Assembly: GCA_032717465.1 (NCBI GenBank)
Contig: CM064666.1
Span: forward strand, 21,285,732-21,349,731
DNA from: Coenobita brevimanus
Lineage: Eukaryota; Arthropoda; Malacostraca; Decapoda; Coenobitidae
Direction: 5' to 3'
Length of the DNA stretch: 64,000 nucleotides
In this document: positions 41,910-53,010 of the stretch, piece by piece
Numbering within the stretch: position 1 is the stretch's first letter
How the letters are laid out: each line of letters begins with the position of its first letter
The notes under the pieces: generated by a model
Told to the model about the DNA's origin: nothing
The model's database searches: none
Seen by the model: the letters and a program-made list of their open reading frames with translations, nothing else
Position numbers and translations under genes: made by a program

Positions 41910-43464
41910 AATTTACTTTTGTAATTCCCTTTTTTTTTCGGTACATTTTGTTTGATGTCTCTCCAGATCATTTGTTTCTGTTGACTTCTGTATTGCCAAT
42001 GTACGTAACACTGATGTGGGATGTAATTTACACAATTTCTGGCACTTGTGTTAGATTGCTCTGAGTTTCTGTACATGCCATAAAAGTTTTTGGTTTATGA
42101 ATTTATGTACAGTGTACGCCATTACCCCCACACTTTTCAGGGGTGTTATATGATGAAATATATTTAGTTACTTTGTGAGTATGTGACTATGCTGTTCAAG
42201 TCTTGGGCTATGTATTCTTACGTGTACCTTTACACCCAATAATGTCGTGATTGTCTTCAGTAATTGTCTTGCCGAACTGATTTTCAGTTTGGATGAAGTA
42301 CTTGGCCTATGTATTCATGCATATGCCATTACACTCACACTTTTATGGGATGATATTTGATAACTGTTTAGTTACTTTGTGGGTATGGGACTATGCCAGT
42401 CATGTCCTTGGCTTTGTACTCTTTATGTGTGCCATCACACCCATTAAAACAGAGTTGTGTTCACTACTGGTTTTGGTGACCTTACTATCATTTTCAAACG
42501 ATGTATGAATATTTTTGTCTTTACTGTATACTTTGCTTATGGTATATACACATAAAATGATTCTCAGTTGGTTTTTGCCATAAATTACTTTAAAACGTGA
42601 TTGCTGCCAGACTAATAAAGTTTGAAAAAAAAAAAAAAAAAAGCTTTCTTCACTTTCGACACTTTTTTTTTCTTTTTTCAATATTAGTATAGCAGGTTCA
42701 TTAAATGTCTGCACGAGGGAACGTGTGAAAGGTGATAAAAATTGTGACAAAATAGTGGAGTTAAAGAAACTGGAGACATGAAATGGGTGGATGAATGGGG
42801 AGGTGGTGCCCTGTAGTAAGGTTATGATTGAGGTTTAGTAATAACCAGCACATGAAGTGTGTGTGTGTGTGTGTGTGTCCAGTTATGGAAACTCGCAAGC
42901 CAGAATTTGGTGGTCACCATATTTGTTAAATGTCTCTTAGTGACTACTGTGCACTGGGGGATGGCATCAAAGGCTTTACTAATCCCTGTTGTTTTGAAGT
43001 GTACATTGTAGAATGTTTGAGTCAAGGGGAAATTCATGAGCACACGCTGAATGGACCTCACAACCCATTCTCACTGCAGCTTTATTGACAGTTCATTGAA
43101 CAGGATAAGGTAATTGTGACAAATACTATTTTTTCTTTCTTGGTGTAAAATACAGACTAGGAATGAGGAACTGCAATACAAAGTCTAAAATCATAAATAC
43201 TTGGGTCACATGACATTATGGAACTTGGAATATTTAGGACTTAAAATCATAAGTAATTAGGAAATGCATGTAAAAAAAGACCAATAAATAGAATAAAATA
43301 TCCTGTATTCGTAAGATATACATATCTATACATAAACTGTCATAAAATAAATATACTGTGTGAGGAAACATTAGGATCCTAATTTAGCATGAAAATATAC
43401 CCTGGAAGGTAGATACTTGAGATCAGGTGAGATTTTATATTCATTCTCCTCATCATCATCATCA
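41909..43464. other. Non-coding flank of the Harbinger element, with a 204 bp duplication
   Basis: TTAGTTACTTTGTGAGTATG at 42164 recurs as TTAGTTACTTTGTGGGTATG at 42368, and surrounding bases align over about 150-200 bp. There is an A18 run near 42625 and a (GT)n at 42858-42879. No gene is recognised. Confidence 0.5.
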
Positions 43465-43470
43465 TCATCT
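43449..43470. repeat. (ATC)n microsatellite
   Basis: About seven CAT/ATC units. Confidence 0.9.
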
Positions 43471-44100
43471 AGACCTCCTTTCCCGCCCTAAGGTAGGGTG
43501 AGAAGATTCTATAACAATAAAATAATATACATCTATTATTTCTAGCATATCAAAATATGCTGTTTCTATTGATTCCATATTTACTGCAAGGATGTTGAAA
43601 GATATCAAATGCCATTGCCATTTGTTCATGTAAGGGCCGATTTTAAAAGTTTCTTTTAACAAAGTGAACATCGCATATGCAACTCCATTTCCTTCCTGCT
43701 GTGAAATGTATGCTAGCATTATTGATAATGCTACTGCTGGTGTTGACTGATGAGGCTGTGTCTCTTCAGAAACTCTTGGATTTCCTCTCTGCTTTGCAGA
43801 AGAAGCTACTTCAATGGTTCTTCAAGTCGCTGCTGCTTGCGGCAGACCAGTGGTGAGGCCAAAGATTGTCTTCCTGCTAACCAGTAGACTGGCTGGTTGC
43901 TGGTGAAGCCACTGATCCATCAGCCATAGATGAATCCACCATTGCTGAAGGTAGTGGTTGACATGATGGTGAACTTGGTGACGTAAAGAAGTGAGTGAGG
44001 GAATCACCATCTTCAACGAAATTGTCATACACAAGGCCCGTCCCATCAATCACCTCTTCCTCCTCGGAAAAAACAGTAGACAACCTACATTCATCTCTGG
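43470..44100 (-). pseudogene. Unrecognised acidic ORF remnant, possibly Harbinger accessory protein
   Basis: Minus strand, after a TATATTCCAG-like splice acceptor near 44100, reads an acidic start (VFSEEEEVIDGTGLVYDNF) and a Ser/Pro-rich stretch ending at a stop near 43877. Further frames continue to 43470. Harbinger elements often carry a second, MYB/MADF-type gene in opposite orientation, which is why I suggest it. I see no clear MYB or MADF motif, so the call is weak. Confidence 0.25.
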
Positions 44101-44509
44101 AATATATGCATGCATGACAAAGCTTACATAGAAAGATGTGTCAGTTACTGGCATTTTAACATCAACATGCAATGATTATACAGACTTACCAAGACAGAAA
44201 CTTCTTAATGTCTAGAATTAGGAACTGTTGATTGAAAAGACTGTAAGGTCAGTCGAAAACAGGTTTATAATATTTTGTTGAGAAAATTTCACACCCACAT
44301 ATAAATGTAGCTTCATGTAATTCAATTGCCAGTATCATTACAAAAGAGGCTTTGACGTGAGAACGATGTACAGAGCATTAATACAACATTACAATGGAGA
44401 ATATATTATATTAAAGTTCTCTGCATGGGTGCAGGATAAATGAAACATGTACAAAAAAACAACGACTAATAGCCTGTATTAGGTACAATAAACGGCTGAA
44501 GTCACACTA
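44101..44509. other. Non-coding AT-rich DNA
   Basis: No feature recognised between the acidic remnant and the PLE2 3' region. Confidence 0.5.
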
Positions 44510-44562
44510 TTGTGACCATGAAATGGGATACAAAAACCCACACTGGCAGACGAAAATAGATG

Positions 44563-44602
44563 TATTCCAAACAGTTTCGGCGACAGCTGTCGCCCTCTTC
44601 AG
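44563..44602 (-). ncRNA. Hammerhead-like core in PLE2
   Basis: On the minus strand: CTGAAGA, stem II GGCGAC-AGCT-GTCGCC, then GAAAC, then GGAATAC. The boxes match PLE1 while stem II has wholly different paired bases. The expected UH cleavage triplet is less clear here than in PLE1. TGTA before the core could pair with TACA after it (part of stem I). Confidence 0.4.
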
Positions 44603-44696
44603 TGGATCTACAGACCAAAAGTGGTACATACAAATGCTGAGAAGCGGCTTATATGCAGGGTGAGGACACGTTTTTCCAACCACACCTGATGTGACC

Positions 44697-45149
44697 TCAC
44701 CTGACACTCCCTCTACTCTGTCCACGACCTGAGTGAGGGATTACAAGGGGAGACAAGGACCTTGCCACTAATCCTCTCATCACTGGATCTAATTTATACA
44801 TTCCTTCACTATGGTTAAAATTATATCTCTCTATACATACAGCTTCCACAATCCTACGTTTCTTATAGCTACTACATTTATACAATATTGGGCTAGAATT
44901 CCAGTCGATTCTATGGTCGTTTTCCGAAGAGTGAACGTACACTGCGTTATTTATGTTGCCTATCTTACAAGCATACTTGTGTTCCTTAATGCGAGTGTCC
45001 AAATCCCTTCCCGTTTCACCAATATAAACCAAATCACAGTCTCTACATGGAAGTTTGTATACCCCTGGAATTTTGTTACTAATTGGTTTATTCTTTACCA
45101 GCATTGATCTTAAGGTGGAAGTATATCTAAATGCAATGTTTACATCCAA
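44697..45149 (-). pseudogene. PLE2 GIY-YIG endonuclease
   Basis: About 150 codons: FRYTSTLRSMLVKNKPIS, then GVYKLPCRDCDLVYIGETG with GIY/YIG-type motifs and CxxC, RIKEH and RIVEAVCIE (catalytic Glu). It ends at 44697. A frameshift at about 45150 separates it from the RT part. Confidence 0.87.
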
Positions 45150-45150
45150 A

Positions 45151-45636
45151 TCATGACTCAGACTTCACCAAGCTAAGATTTGACACATACGGAACCGTGA
45201 TGTATGGCTTATTTTGCTGACTTTGTGATGTTGGTCTAGGTACAAAAAAGGCTTTTCTGGCTTTAAAATACGCTTGCCTTATAAACCAAATGGGATATTT
45301 TAGATCTAAAAATATTTTCCATATCTTGGTGTTTTCCGTATCCAGATGTTGGGGACTACTAATTCTGAGTGCTCTAAGGAACATAGAAGAAATAACTGAC
45401 ATTTTAGTGGAACTGTGGTGATATGAATAATAATGTATATACAAATTCCACTGGGTTGGTTTCCTGTATACAGAAAAGCTAAGTGTCCCAAGTTCATCCC
45501 TCTGCACAAATACATCTAAAAATGGAAGGGAACCATTATTTTCCCATTCAACTTTAAATTTAATTGAGGGAACCAGTGCATTTAATTTTGTAAGAAACTA
45601 GTCAAAGTTAGCGTATACGTCTGGCCAAAATGAAAA
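45151..45636 (-). pseudogene. PLE2 reverse transcriptase, C-terminal part
   Basis: FKVEWENNGSLPFLDVFVQR and FSVYRKPTQWNLYIHYYSYH, then YPIWFIRQAYFKARKAFFVP. It follows the YxDD motif in intact elements. It is cut at 45636 by CR1 copy 2, with the sequence before the cut equal to the FSFWP-coding region of PLE1. Confidence 0.85.
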
Positions 45637-45935
45637 GACAAGAACATAAGAAGAGAGGATAACTGCAGTAGGCCGGTTGGCCCATGCTAGGCAGCTCCTA
45701 GAAGAGTAACTGAACTACTAGAATGAGATAAGGATAGTAAAGAAGAAGGCTCTCCCCCGCCGTCCAAACCCTCCAGCCGAAGCCGGCAGGAAAAAGTCAG
45801 AAAGAACACCACGCAGTATAGAAAAACTGGCGTGGACATTTTACAGGAAAGTGTGAAAGGAGAATAGAGACTATCATAGTGTAACCTGAAAAGGAAAAAT
45901 TATGAATTAGTATTGGTTATAAGATTTTCTTTTTT

Positions 45936-46265
45936 CTATATCCACCCCTTATTTGTCATATGCATAACTACCCTATGCTTGAAACTCTCAATGGAAGAGG
46001 CAGCAACTACTTTACTAGGTAGCTTATTCCTTTCGTCTACTACTCTATTACCAAACCAATTTCTACCTATTTCCTTACTGAAACGGAATTTTTCTAGTTT
46101 GAAACCATTATTTCTAGTTCTAACCTGTATGCTCACTTTAAGTACCTTGCTAATATCTCCCTTATTTATACCCTTCATCCACTTAAACACCTCAATTAAG
46201 TCTCCCCTTACTCTACGCCTCTCTAGCGAATGCAGACTTAGTCTTTTCAGTCTGTCTTCATATGA
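45936..46265 (-). pseudogene. CR1-like copy 2: pol C-terminus
   Basis: NLSYEDRLKRLSLHSLERRR, IEVFKWMKGINKGDISKVLK and SFKHRVVMHMTNKGWI. The same C-terminus is in copies 3 and 4. A diverged copy, with no enzymatic domain left. Confidence 0.8.
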
Positions 46266-46575
46266 CAGGTTCCCTTCCATTTTTAGATGTATTTGTGCAG
46301 AGGGATGAACTTGGGACACTTAGCTTTTCTGTATACAGGAAACCAACCCAGTGCAATTTGTATATACATTATTATTCATATCACCACAGTTCAACTAAAA
46401 TGTCAGTTATTTCTTCTATGTTCCTTAGAGCACTCAGAATTAGTAGTCCCCAACATCTGATTACGGAAAACACCAAGATATAGAAAATATTTTTAGATCT
46501 AAAATATCCCATTTGGTTTATAAGGCAAGAGTATTTTAAAGCCAGAAAAGCCTTTTTTGTACCTAGACCAACATC
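46266..46575 (+). repeat. Inverted PLE2 fragment inside CR1 copy 2
   Basis: Plus strand reads GSLPFLDVFVQRDELGTLSF and on to KAFFVPRPTS. It is about 97% identical by eye to the reverse complement of 45230-45535, only 0.7 kb away. It has neither the 5' nor the 3' end of a PLE. The left junction shares GGTTCC between CR1 and PLE. Confidence 0.85.
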
Positions 46576-46865
46576 ACATTCTTGTCATTCTGTACATTTT
46601 CTAACGAATTAATATCCATTCTATAGTAAGGACACCAAAATTGTACTGCGTAGTCTAAATGTGTCCTTACTAATGCTAGATAAAGTTTCAGTATTACTGT
46701 AGATGATCTATTGCTCACGCTTCTCGGAAAAAAAATCCTAGGACCCTATTTGCTTTATTTCTCGCATTAAAAACTGTTGTCTTGGTTTAAGGTCGTTACT
46801 ATTCATAACTCCTAGATATCTCTCGCATTCCGATTTGCTAATTTCTTTGTTCTTATCTAAGCTGT

Positions 46866-47262
46866 ATTTAATATCATCAACATACCTATACCAAATTAAA
46901 TTTTGAGGAGATATGGTGGAAAGAAGGTTGGATTCAAAATATTCCATGTACAGGTTACTAAGAATTGGAGAGAGGGGCGAGCCCATACCCGTACCAAACT
47001 TTTGCATGAAAAACTGATCACCAAAAGAAAATGCATTACACTGCACACACAGGCTAATGAGTTGGAGAAAGACATCATGTGGCATGCCGAGATCAATGCT
47101 ACAATTAGGTAATTTTTCTTCTGCACGAATGTTACTGAAGGACGGTATACGCAACGCGAAGAGAGATTGATGAAACATACTATCATCTACGACGTACAGT
47201 CGCCAAACTTTCCACCTGGGCCACCCCGCCACGAGAGGTGGGTAAGGGGTGCTGGCAACAGT
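46866..47262 (-). pseudogene. PLE2 5' part and RT palm up to YVDD
   Basis: It begins with the PLE leader (ACTGTTGCCAGCACCC...), then FSNIRAEEKLPNCSIDLGMP, FSFGDQFFMQKFGTGMGSPL (RT motif B) and LIWYRYVDDI (motif C). At 46865 the frame passes into CR1 sequence (KYSLDKNKEISKSECER), so a chimeric PLE/CR1 reading frame (47268-46738) is present. RT motif A (FDVDSLF) is missing compared with PLE3. Confidence 0.83.
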
Positions 47263-50200
47263 GTACATAAGAACATAAGAAGAGAGGATAACTGCAGTAG
47301 GCCGGTTGGCCCATGCTAGGCAGCTCCTAGAAGAGTAACTGAACTACTAGAATGAGATAAGGATAGCAAAGAAGAAGGCTCTCCCCCGCCCTCCAAACCC
47401 TCCAGCCGAAGCCGGCAGGAAAAAGTCAGAAAGAACACCACGCCGTATAGAAAAACTGGCGTGGACATTTTACAGGAAAGTGTGAAAGGAGAATAGAGAC
47501 TATCATAGTGTAACCTGAAAAGAAAATTTATTTTTGAATTAGTATTGGTTATAATATTTTCTTTATTCTATATCCACCCCTTTTTTGTCATATGCTTATC
47601 TAGCCTATGCTTGAAACTCTCAATGGAAGAGGCAGCAACTACTTTACTAGGTAGCTTATTCCATTCGTCTACTACTCTATTACCAAACCAATTTCTACCG
47701 ATTTCCTTTCTGAAACGGAATTTTTCTAGTTTGAAACCATTATTTCTAGTTCTATCCTGTATGCTCACTTTAAGTACCTTGCTAATATCTCCCTTATTTA
47801 TACCATTCATCCACTTAAACACCTCAATTAAGTCTCCCCTTACTCTACGCCTCTCTAGCGAATGCAGACTTAGTCTTTTCAGTCTGTCTTCATATGACAG
47901 GTTCCGGACGTCATGTATCATTTTAGTCATTCTTCTCTGTACATTTTCTAACGAATTAATATCCATTCTATAGTAAGGACACCAAAATTGTACTGCGTAG
48001 TCTAAATGTGGCCTTACTAATGCTAGATAAAGTTTCAGTATTACTTTAGTTGATCTATTGCTCACGCTTCTCGAAATAAATCCTAGGACCCTATTTGCTT
48101 TATTTCTCGCATTAATGCACTGTTGCCTAGGTTTAAGGTCGTTACTAATCATAACTCCTAGATCTCTCTCGCATTCAGATTTGCTAATTTCTTTGTTATC
48201 TAAGCTGTATTTAGTATCTCCAATGGTCTTGCCTACGTTAAGTACTTTACATTTTTCGACGTTAAATTCCATTTGCCAAGTTTTAGACCATTTGGACAAT
48301 GTATCGAGGTCTTTTTGTAAGTTATGGCAATCGTCAGTCGAGTTAATGATACGCCCTATTTTTGTATCGTCGGCAAATTTGCTGATTCTGCTATTGACTC
48401 CTAAGTCTAGATCATTTATATATATGATAAATAATAAGGGACCGAGTACTGAACCCTGTGGTACACCGCTAGTTACTAATCCCCAGTCCGACTTAGTTCC
48501 ATTTATTAATACTCTCTGCTTTCGTCCTTTCAGCCAAGATTCTATCCATTTTAAGATATCGCCGTCTATACCGTGTGCTCGAACCTTTCTAACTAACCTT
48601 TCGTGTGGGACTCTATCAAAAGCTTTACTAAAGTCCAGATAAATAACATCGTAAGCTTTATCGCTATCTACTGCCTCATAGACCTCCGAGTAGAATGACA
48701 ACAAATTTGTGAGGCAGGATCGTCCTTGCCTGAATCCGTGCTGACTTTCGTTTATAAGATTAAATCTTTCTAAGTGTTCTCTAATCCTATTTGCCAAAAT
48801 TGACTCTAACATTTTTCCTACTATAGACGTTAGACTTATCGGACGATAATTCGACGCAGCTGATTTATCACCCTTTTTAAAGATGGGCACTACGTTTGCG
48901 GTTTTCCACGCCTCTGGAACTTCTCCTGAACTTAAAGAGTCATTAAATAACGTTAAAAGTGGCTGACATAATTCTTCTTTGGTTTCTTTTATAATTTTTG
49001 CATATATATCGTCCGGACCTGGCGATTTTTGAGGTTTTAACTTGTTAATTTCTTTCAATACGTCCTCCTTACTAATGGTTATTTTACTAAGAATATTTTC
49101 CGTATTCTCATGGTAAATATTTGCTGCTTGAGGGACCAGGCTTAGATTTTCCTTGGTGAATACTGATATGAAATAATTATTTAGGATGGAGCACATTTCT
49201 TTATCTTCACTGGTAATGTCACCTGATTCTGTTCTGAGTGGTCCTATCCTATCTTTATTTTTCGTTCGGTACATTTGATAAAAACCCTTGGGGTTTACTT
49301 TTGATTCACTTGCAACCTTAATTTCATAACTTCTCTTTGCTTTTCTTATCTCCCTCTTTACTTCTCTATTTAAAATTGTGTACCGGTTACGTAAGTGTTC
49401 CTCTCCACGTTTTATTTTTCTATATATTCCTTTCCTTTGGCCTATGAGAGATTTTAATCTGTTGTTTAACCATCTTGGTTCTGAATTGTTAGTTCTAAAC
49501 GGTTTTGAAGGAATATATCTATCTTGGCCTCCGTATATTATATTTATTAACTCGTTATACTTCTCACTGGTCGAACGTCTGTTTGGTACTGGAGCTGAGT
49601 TAATTTCCGTCACGTGGACTACATTCCTATCTACCACCTCCCCCTCACAGACACCTGACGGACATCCCCACGTGCTTCCTGCGCCTGACCTATGACCTGG
49701 GGATCCCCACTAACCTGACATTCCCTCAAATAGCTAATCTCCCTGTGGAATACCGTTCGAAAATAAGCTCTTAAGCCATCGAAATCTCCTAGACGAAAAT
49801 TAGGAACGGTGGAGGTATTTTCAGTGGAACAGACATCCCAAATAAATTTGAACTTAATTTCTTCATGATCGCTATTACCAAGTCGTCCACCAACCTCTAT
49901 ATCGCTAATGATATTTTCTTTATTAGCTAAAACCAAATCTAGTATATTATTACCTCTGGTGGGCTCCCTGATATACTGATAAAGGAAATTATCCTGTACT
50001 ACCTCTAGAAATTCCTCTGACTCTGCATCTCCTGTCTGATTTCTCCAATCTATCCTTGGTAGATTAAGGTCCCCAACAATTATTACTAAGCTGGACTGTG
50101 ATGCTTTCCTAATTTCCTCCCAGAGGTATTTACTATCAGCTCTACTTAATTTAGGAGATCTGTAAATTGCTCCTAAGACTAATTTCTCCCTATTGTTACT

Positions 50201-50821
50201 AATTTCAACCCAGACACTTTCTGTGTCCCTATTTACTTTAATGTCTGCTTTATTGTAACAGTTTAATGAATCCTTTACATAAATAGCTACCCCTCCCCCC
50301 TTTCTTCCCTGACGGTTTGACACAAAAATATTATAGCCTTTTATCTGATATTCTGCAAAAAATTCTCGAGTGTCTGTATTCATCCAAGTTTCACTAATAA
50401 CGGCAATGTCTATTTTCTCTGTACAAATTAAAGCCCTCAGTTCATCCATTTTATTACGTAAACTCCGGCTGTTTGTGTAGTACACTTTCAGATTATTACG
50501 AGTAGTTATGCCTTTACCTTGGCAATTACTGTTATTTATTTTATTACTAACTGGGAAACTCTTTACTTTACTAATATAACAATTTTTTGTACTATCGCTT
50601 ATCGCCCTTCTATCATCGCTTGTTCTATCATCTATCATCGCCTGCTCAATTTGAGGTGCCTGAGTGGATGTATCTACACTATTGGTTGAACTTTTGTTCT
50701 TAATTTTGCAAGTATCGATGCAACTATCCAAACATGGTAATAATGATTTCTGACTGTAGTTGCTGCATCTTCCTGTACACCTACTTCTCAATCTCGAAAA
50801 AATCCCTCCAACTCCCTAGGC
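47263..50821 (-). mobile_element. CR1-like copy 3, best preserved
   Basis: 3.56 kb. The 5' side starts at TTGGAGGGATTTTTTCGAG (about 50812), the same base as copy 4. Pol spans 50791-47568, the 3' UTR 47567-47263. The tail is repeats of the octamer type TTATGTTC on the minus strand. Octamer-repeat 3' ends are known for CR1-clade elements. It is inserted in the leader of PLE2. No long target duplication is seen. Confidence 0.88.
47568..50791 (-). pseudogene. CR1-like copy 3 pol: endonuclease and reverse transcriptase
   Basis: Two frames overlap at 49631-49637. The first (386 codons) is the AP-like endonuclease: VYYTNSRSLRNKMDELRALI, AVISETWMNTD, GDLNLPRIDWR and GNSDHEEIKF. The second (689 codons) is RT: SPGPDDIYAKI, NYRPISLTSIVGK, YLDFSKAFDRVPHERL (motif A), GVPQGSVLGPLLF (motif B), SKFADDTKIG (motif C) and the C-terminus RLDKHMTKKGWI. 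Copy 4 has one more G in the run near 49636, so a single-base loss splits one pol of ~1,075 codons. The first frame has no ATG at its start and is open upstream. No RNase H. Otherwise intact. Confidence 0.88.
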
Positions 50822-50910
50822 TATCTGTTTGTTCGTGTGTACATGCTTGATGAAAGTTCGGATCATCACCTCTCGTTTTCCTTAGTGAACCTCAGTCAAA
50901 GTTCATCCCA
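50822..50910 (-). repeat. PLE2 5' leader piece beyond CR1 copy 3
   Basis: The reverse complement matches 53052-53145 of PLE3, including the bases GTGTGTACATGC and TGGGATGAACT(T)TGAC. It ends at TCATCCCA (50910), which defines the PLE 5' limit in both copies. Confidence 0.75.
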
Positions 50911-51519
50911 GTAATCAGTCGACAATTTTTAGGCGATAGAATTTCAAAGGAGCTTCTTGAAAGTGTTGGATAATGCAAGTATTGAAAACAATAAGTAAAC
51001 TAATTCAAAAGACCGCATCTTTACATATATTATATATTTAAAAAAGTATCCTTTTTCATTATTACATGATAAACCCATGGCTAAAAAATGTCTACTGCAT
51101 ATTGGGGGGAGAAGAACCGTCGTGTGACCGGCCCTTATGGTTGAAAAGTAGATACCTGTGTCTGACTGTTCGTTTTGCATTTAGCCAGTCCTGGGCCGAT
51201 CTCGATTAAACCTATTGAAATACCATTCTTGATCCGAGACATGATTAGACAAGTTAGGTCATTAATCGTTACAGGATTACTCATTGGGAGGATATTAATT
51301 TAAACTAAGTAGGAGAGGTAGGAGCTGTAAATGTCGGAGGTTGAAACTCGTTCCTTGAGGCAGAATACTGCCTCGAGTCAGCTAGTCATGAGTCAACCTT
51401 TCGTTAACAATAGAAAACCTAAGCATCTCATCACTTAATCATTACGTGGATCTCTGTGCTTGCAGTGCAAACACGGCAATTGTTTTAATAGTTGATATAT
51501 ATTAAATATTTGAAACAGT
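50911..51519. other. Non-coding, nothing recognised
   Basis: AT-rich sequence between PLE2 and the SINE. Reading frames are short. Confidence 0.5.
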
Positions 51520-51748
51520 ACTGTGGGTGACGTGGTAGTTAACGCTTCCGCCAGGCGATCCGTGTGACGTGGTTCCACCCCCGTCAGGAGAGATGGGTTT
51601 CTCCTATTAAACACCAAACCCTTGTCTTATGACCTAGGTCTTGGTAGCAGCCAGTCAGCCACCAACATCACATATCCTCGCACTCCGGACCTCGGTGACG
51701 GGGACTAAAGCGAGTTTCGCGGGATAAAAAAAAGAAAAAAAAAATTGT
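51520..51748 (+). mobile_element. tRNA-derived SINE-like element
   Basis: GTGACGTGGTAGTTAACGC (about 51528) resembles an A box region and GTGGTTCCACCCCCG (about 51573) a B box, at tRNA-like spacing. A non-tRNA body follows to GGGACTAAAGCGAGTTTCGC, ending in an A-rich tail (51726-51743). The target duplication is not clear. Confidence 0.6.
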
Positions 51749-52640
51749 TCCAGCCTGTAATGATAATTTCATGTTCCTTATGTTGCATTTACCAATCACA
51801 TAAGTAATATCACAGGCAATGGTGATATTAATGTCCAAACAATTCATGAATCAATAAAATTGAGCTTAAAATGACTGGAAGCTTTTGCATACTGTGGTGA
51901 AGAGATGGTGTCTTCATCTTGCTATAATGTGAGATAATGTTGTTCGGTGAATAATCGATGAGCATGTAAATATGTGACCGCACACATAAGCGGCACCGCT
52001 CACAATCAGTTTTCCTTTCAATGTGTAATTTAGTCATACGTTAGACGAATGGACTATAAAGATGTGCTGTAATGATCATAGTCATATGAAAAATGGTACG
52101 GTAAATCATTATCATAGCTGATATAATAACCACATTCGACAAAAGTATGCATAAATTCTCTGCGTGCTGAGGTGACAGTATTTTAATCTCCTACCTCTTC
52201 GTGGTGCACCACAGAACACAGGAAAACATCTGCCTGAAGTACTACCAACGAGGAAATAAGCAGCAGTTAACAGTGTCTGAACATCATCCTAATGTTTATT
52301 GGTCAGTGTCATTCATGATGTGAATATGGCAGGTAATCTTACTTGTAACTGGACGTGGACGTTAGGTAAATGCATTCATCTTCAACATATACTGATAATG
52401 GTATCAAGTGATAACCCTATGAAATGGAATTACTGATATAATAAGAGAGTGTGAGAGAAAGGCTTGGAGTGATTCCAGTATTTAGTGCATTAACATGTTA
52501 TTGTAACTATTTAGTGCATTAACATGTTATTGTAACAATGTAAAAACAACATAGAAAATTACATGTTTAGTATTGTTAAAAATGTAAATATTTGGTAGAT
52601 TGCCAAAGGATCTCAAAAACTAGTTCGGCAGTTATTGTCA
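51749..52640. other. Non-coding, with a 29 bp tandem duplication
   Basis: TATTTAGTGCATTAACATG and its next ten bases are repeated exactly at 52479-52507 and 52508-52536. No other feature is seen. Confidence 0.6.
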
Positions 52641-52721
52641 CTGGCGGTATGAATAACGTAACCCCCTCCCCTCAACGTCCTGCACCTGCCCTGGACTTCA
52701 CTATTCCAAGCTCCCCCCTTA

Positions 52722-53010
52722 AGCAGCTCTCCCACCGGCTCGACCAGTTGCAGGAAACCGGTCGCATGGAATTGTTGCATGTCTCAGGTTGCACGGACCA
52801 AGGCCAAATATGTATAGTTTAATATATATTATTGTATTATAAATAAAAGTTTATATTTATATAAGAATATTATTTATATTACTTTATTATAAAATTTATA
52901 TAGTCATATATCTTTGGCCTTGGTCAGCGCAACCTGTGGCACACAATAATTTTCCATGCGACCAGTTTCATGCAACTGGCTGAGCCGATGGGAGAGCCGC
53001 CTTACTCCTG
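52722..53010. repeat. Imperfect inverted repeat with AT-rich loop
   Basis: 52722-52815 and the reverse complement of 52905-53010 share GGCTC..CCAGTTGCA.GAAAC.GGTCGCATGG and ACCAAGGCCAAA. The loop is about 90 bases of TA-rich DNA. It sits just 5' of PLE3. Confidence 0.7.

Larger units (their letters stand above)
45637..46865 (-). mobile_element. CR1-like copy 2, 5'-truncated, inside PLE2
   Basis: The 3' end (45641 on) is the shared AACATAAGAAGAGAGGATAAC tail. The C-terminal pol frame lies at 46266-45936, and further pol sequence at 46865-46576. It stops in the RT thumb region (KYSLD...). It is inserted in PLE2 exactly inside the codons after YVDD. It contains an inverted PLE fragment (46266-46575) that replaces about 22 bases of CR1. 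Confidence 0.85.
44510..50910 (-). mobile_element. PLE2: Penelope-like element split by two CR1-like insertions
   Basis: Reading the minus strand: 5' leader 50910-50822, [CR1 copy 3], 47262-46866 with RT up to the YVDD motif, [CR1 copy 2], 45636-45151 RT C-terminal part, 45149-44697 GIY-YIG domain, then the 3' region with a hammerhead-like core. The leader and start are recognised because PLE3 has the same sequence uninterrupted (53052-53220). The N-terminal RT half is missing (about 0.8 kb shorter than PLE3 there). Confidence 0.85.

Noticed and set aside
42293..42750. Hydrophobic frame resembling a membrane protein
   Set aside because: T-rich duplicated non-coding DNA beside a poly-A run. 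No family resemblance.
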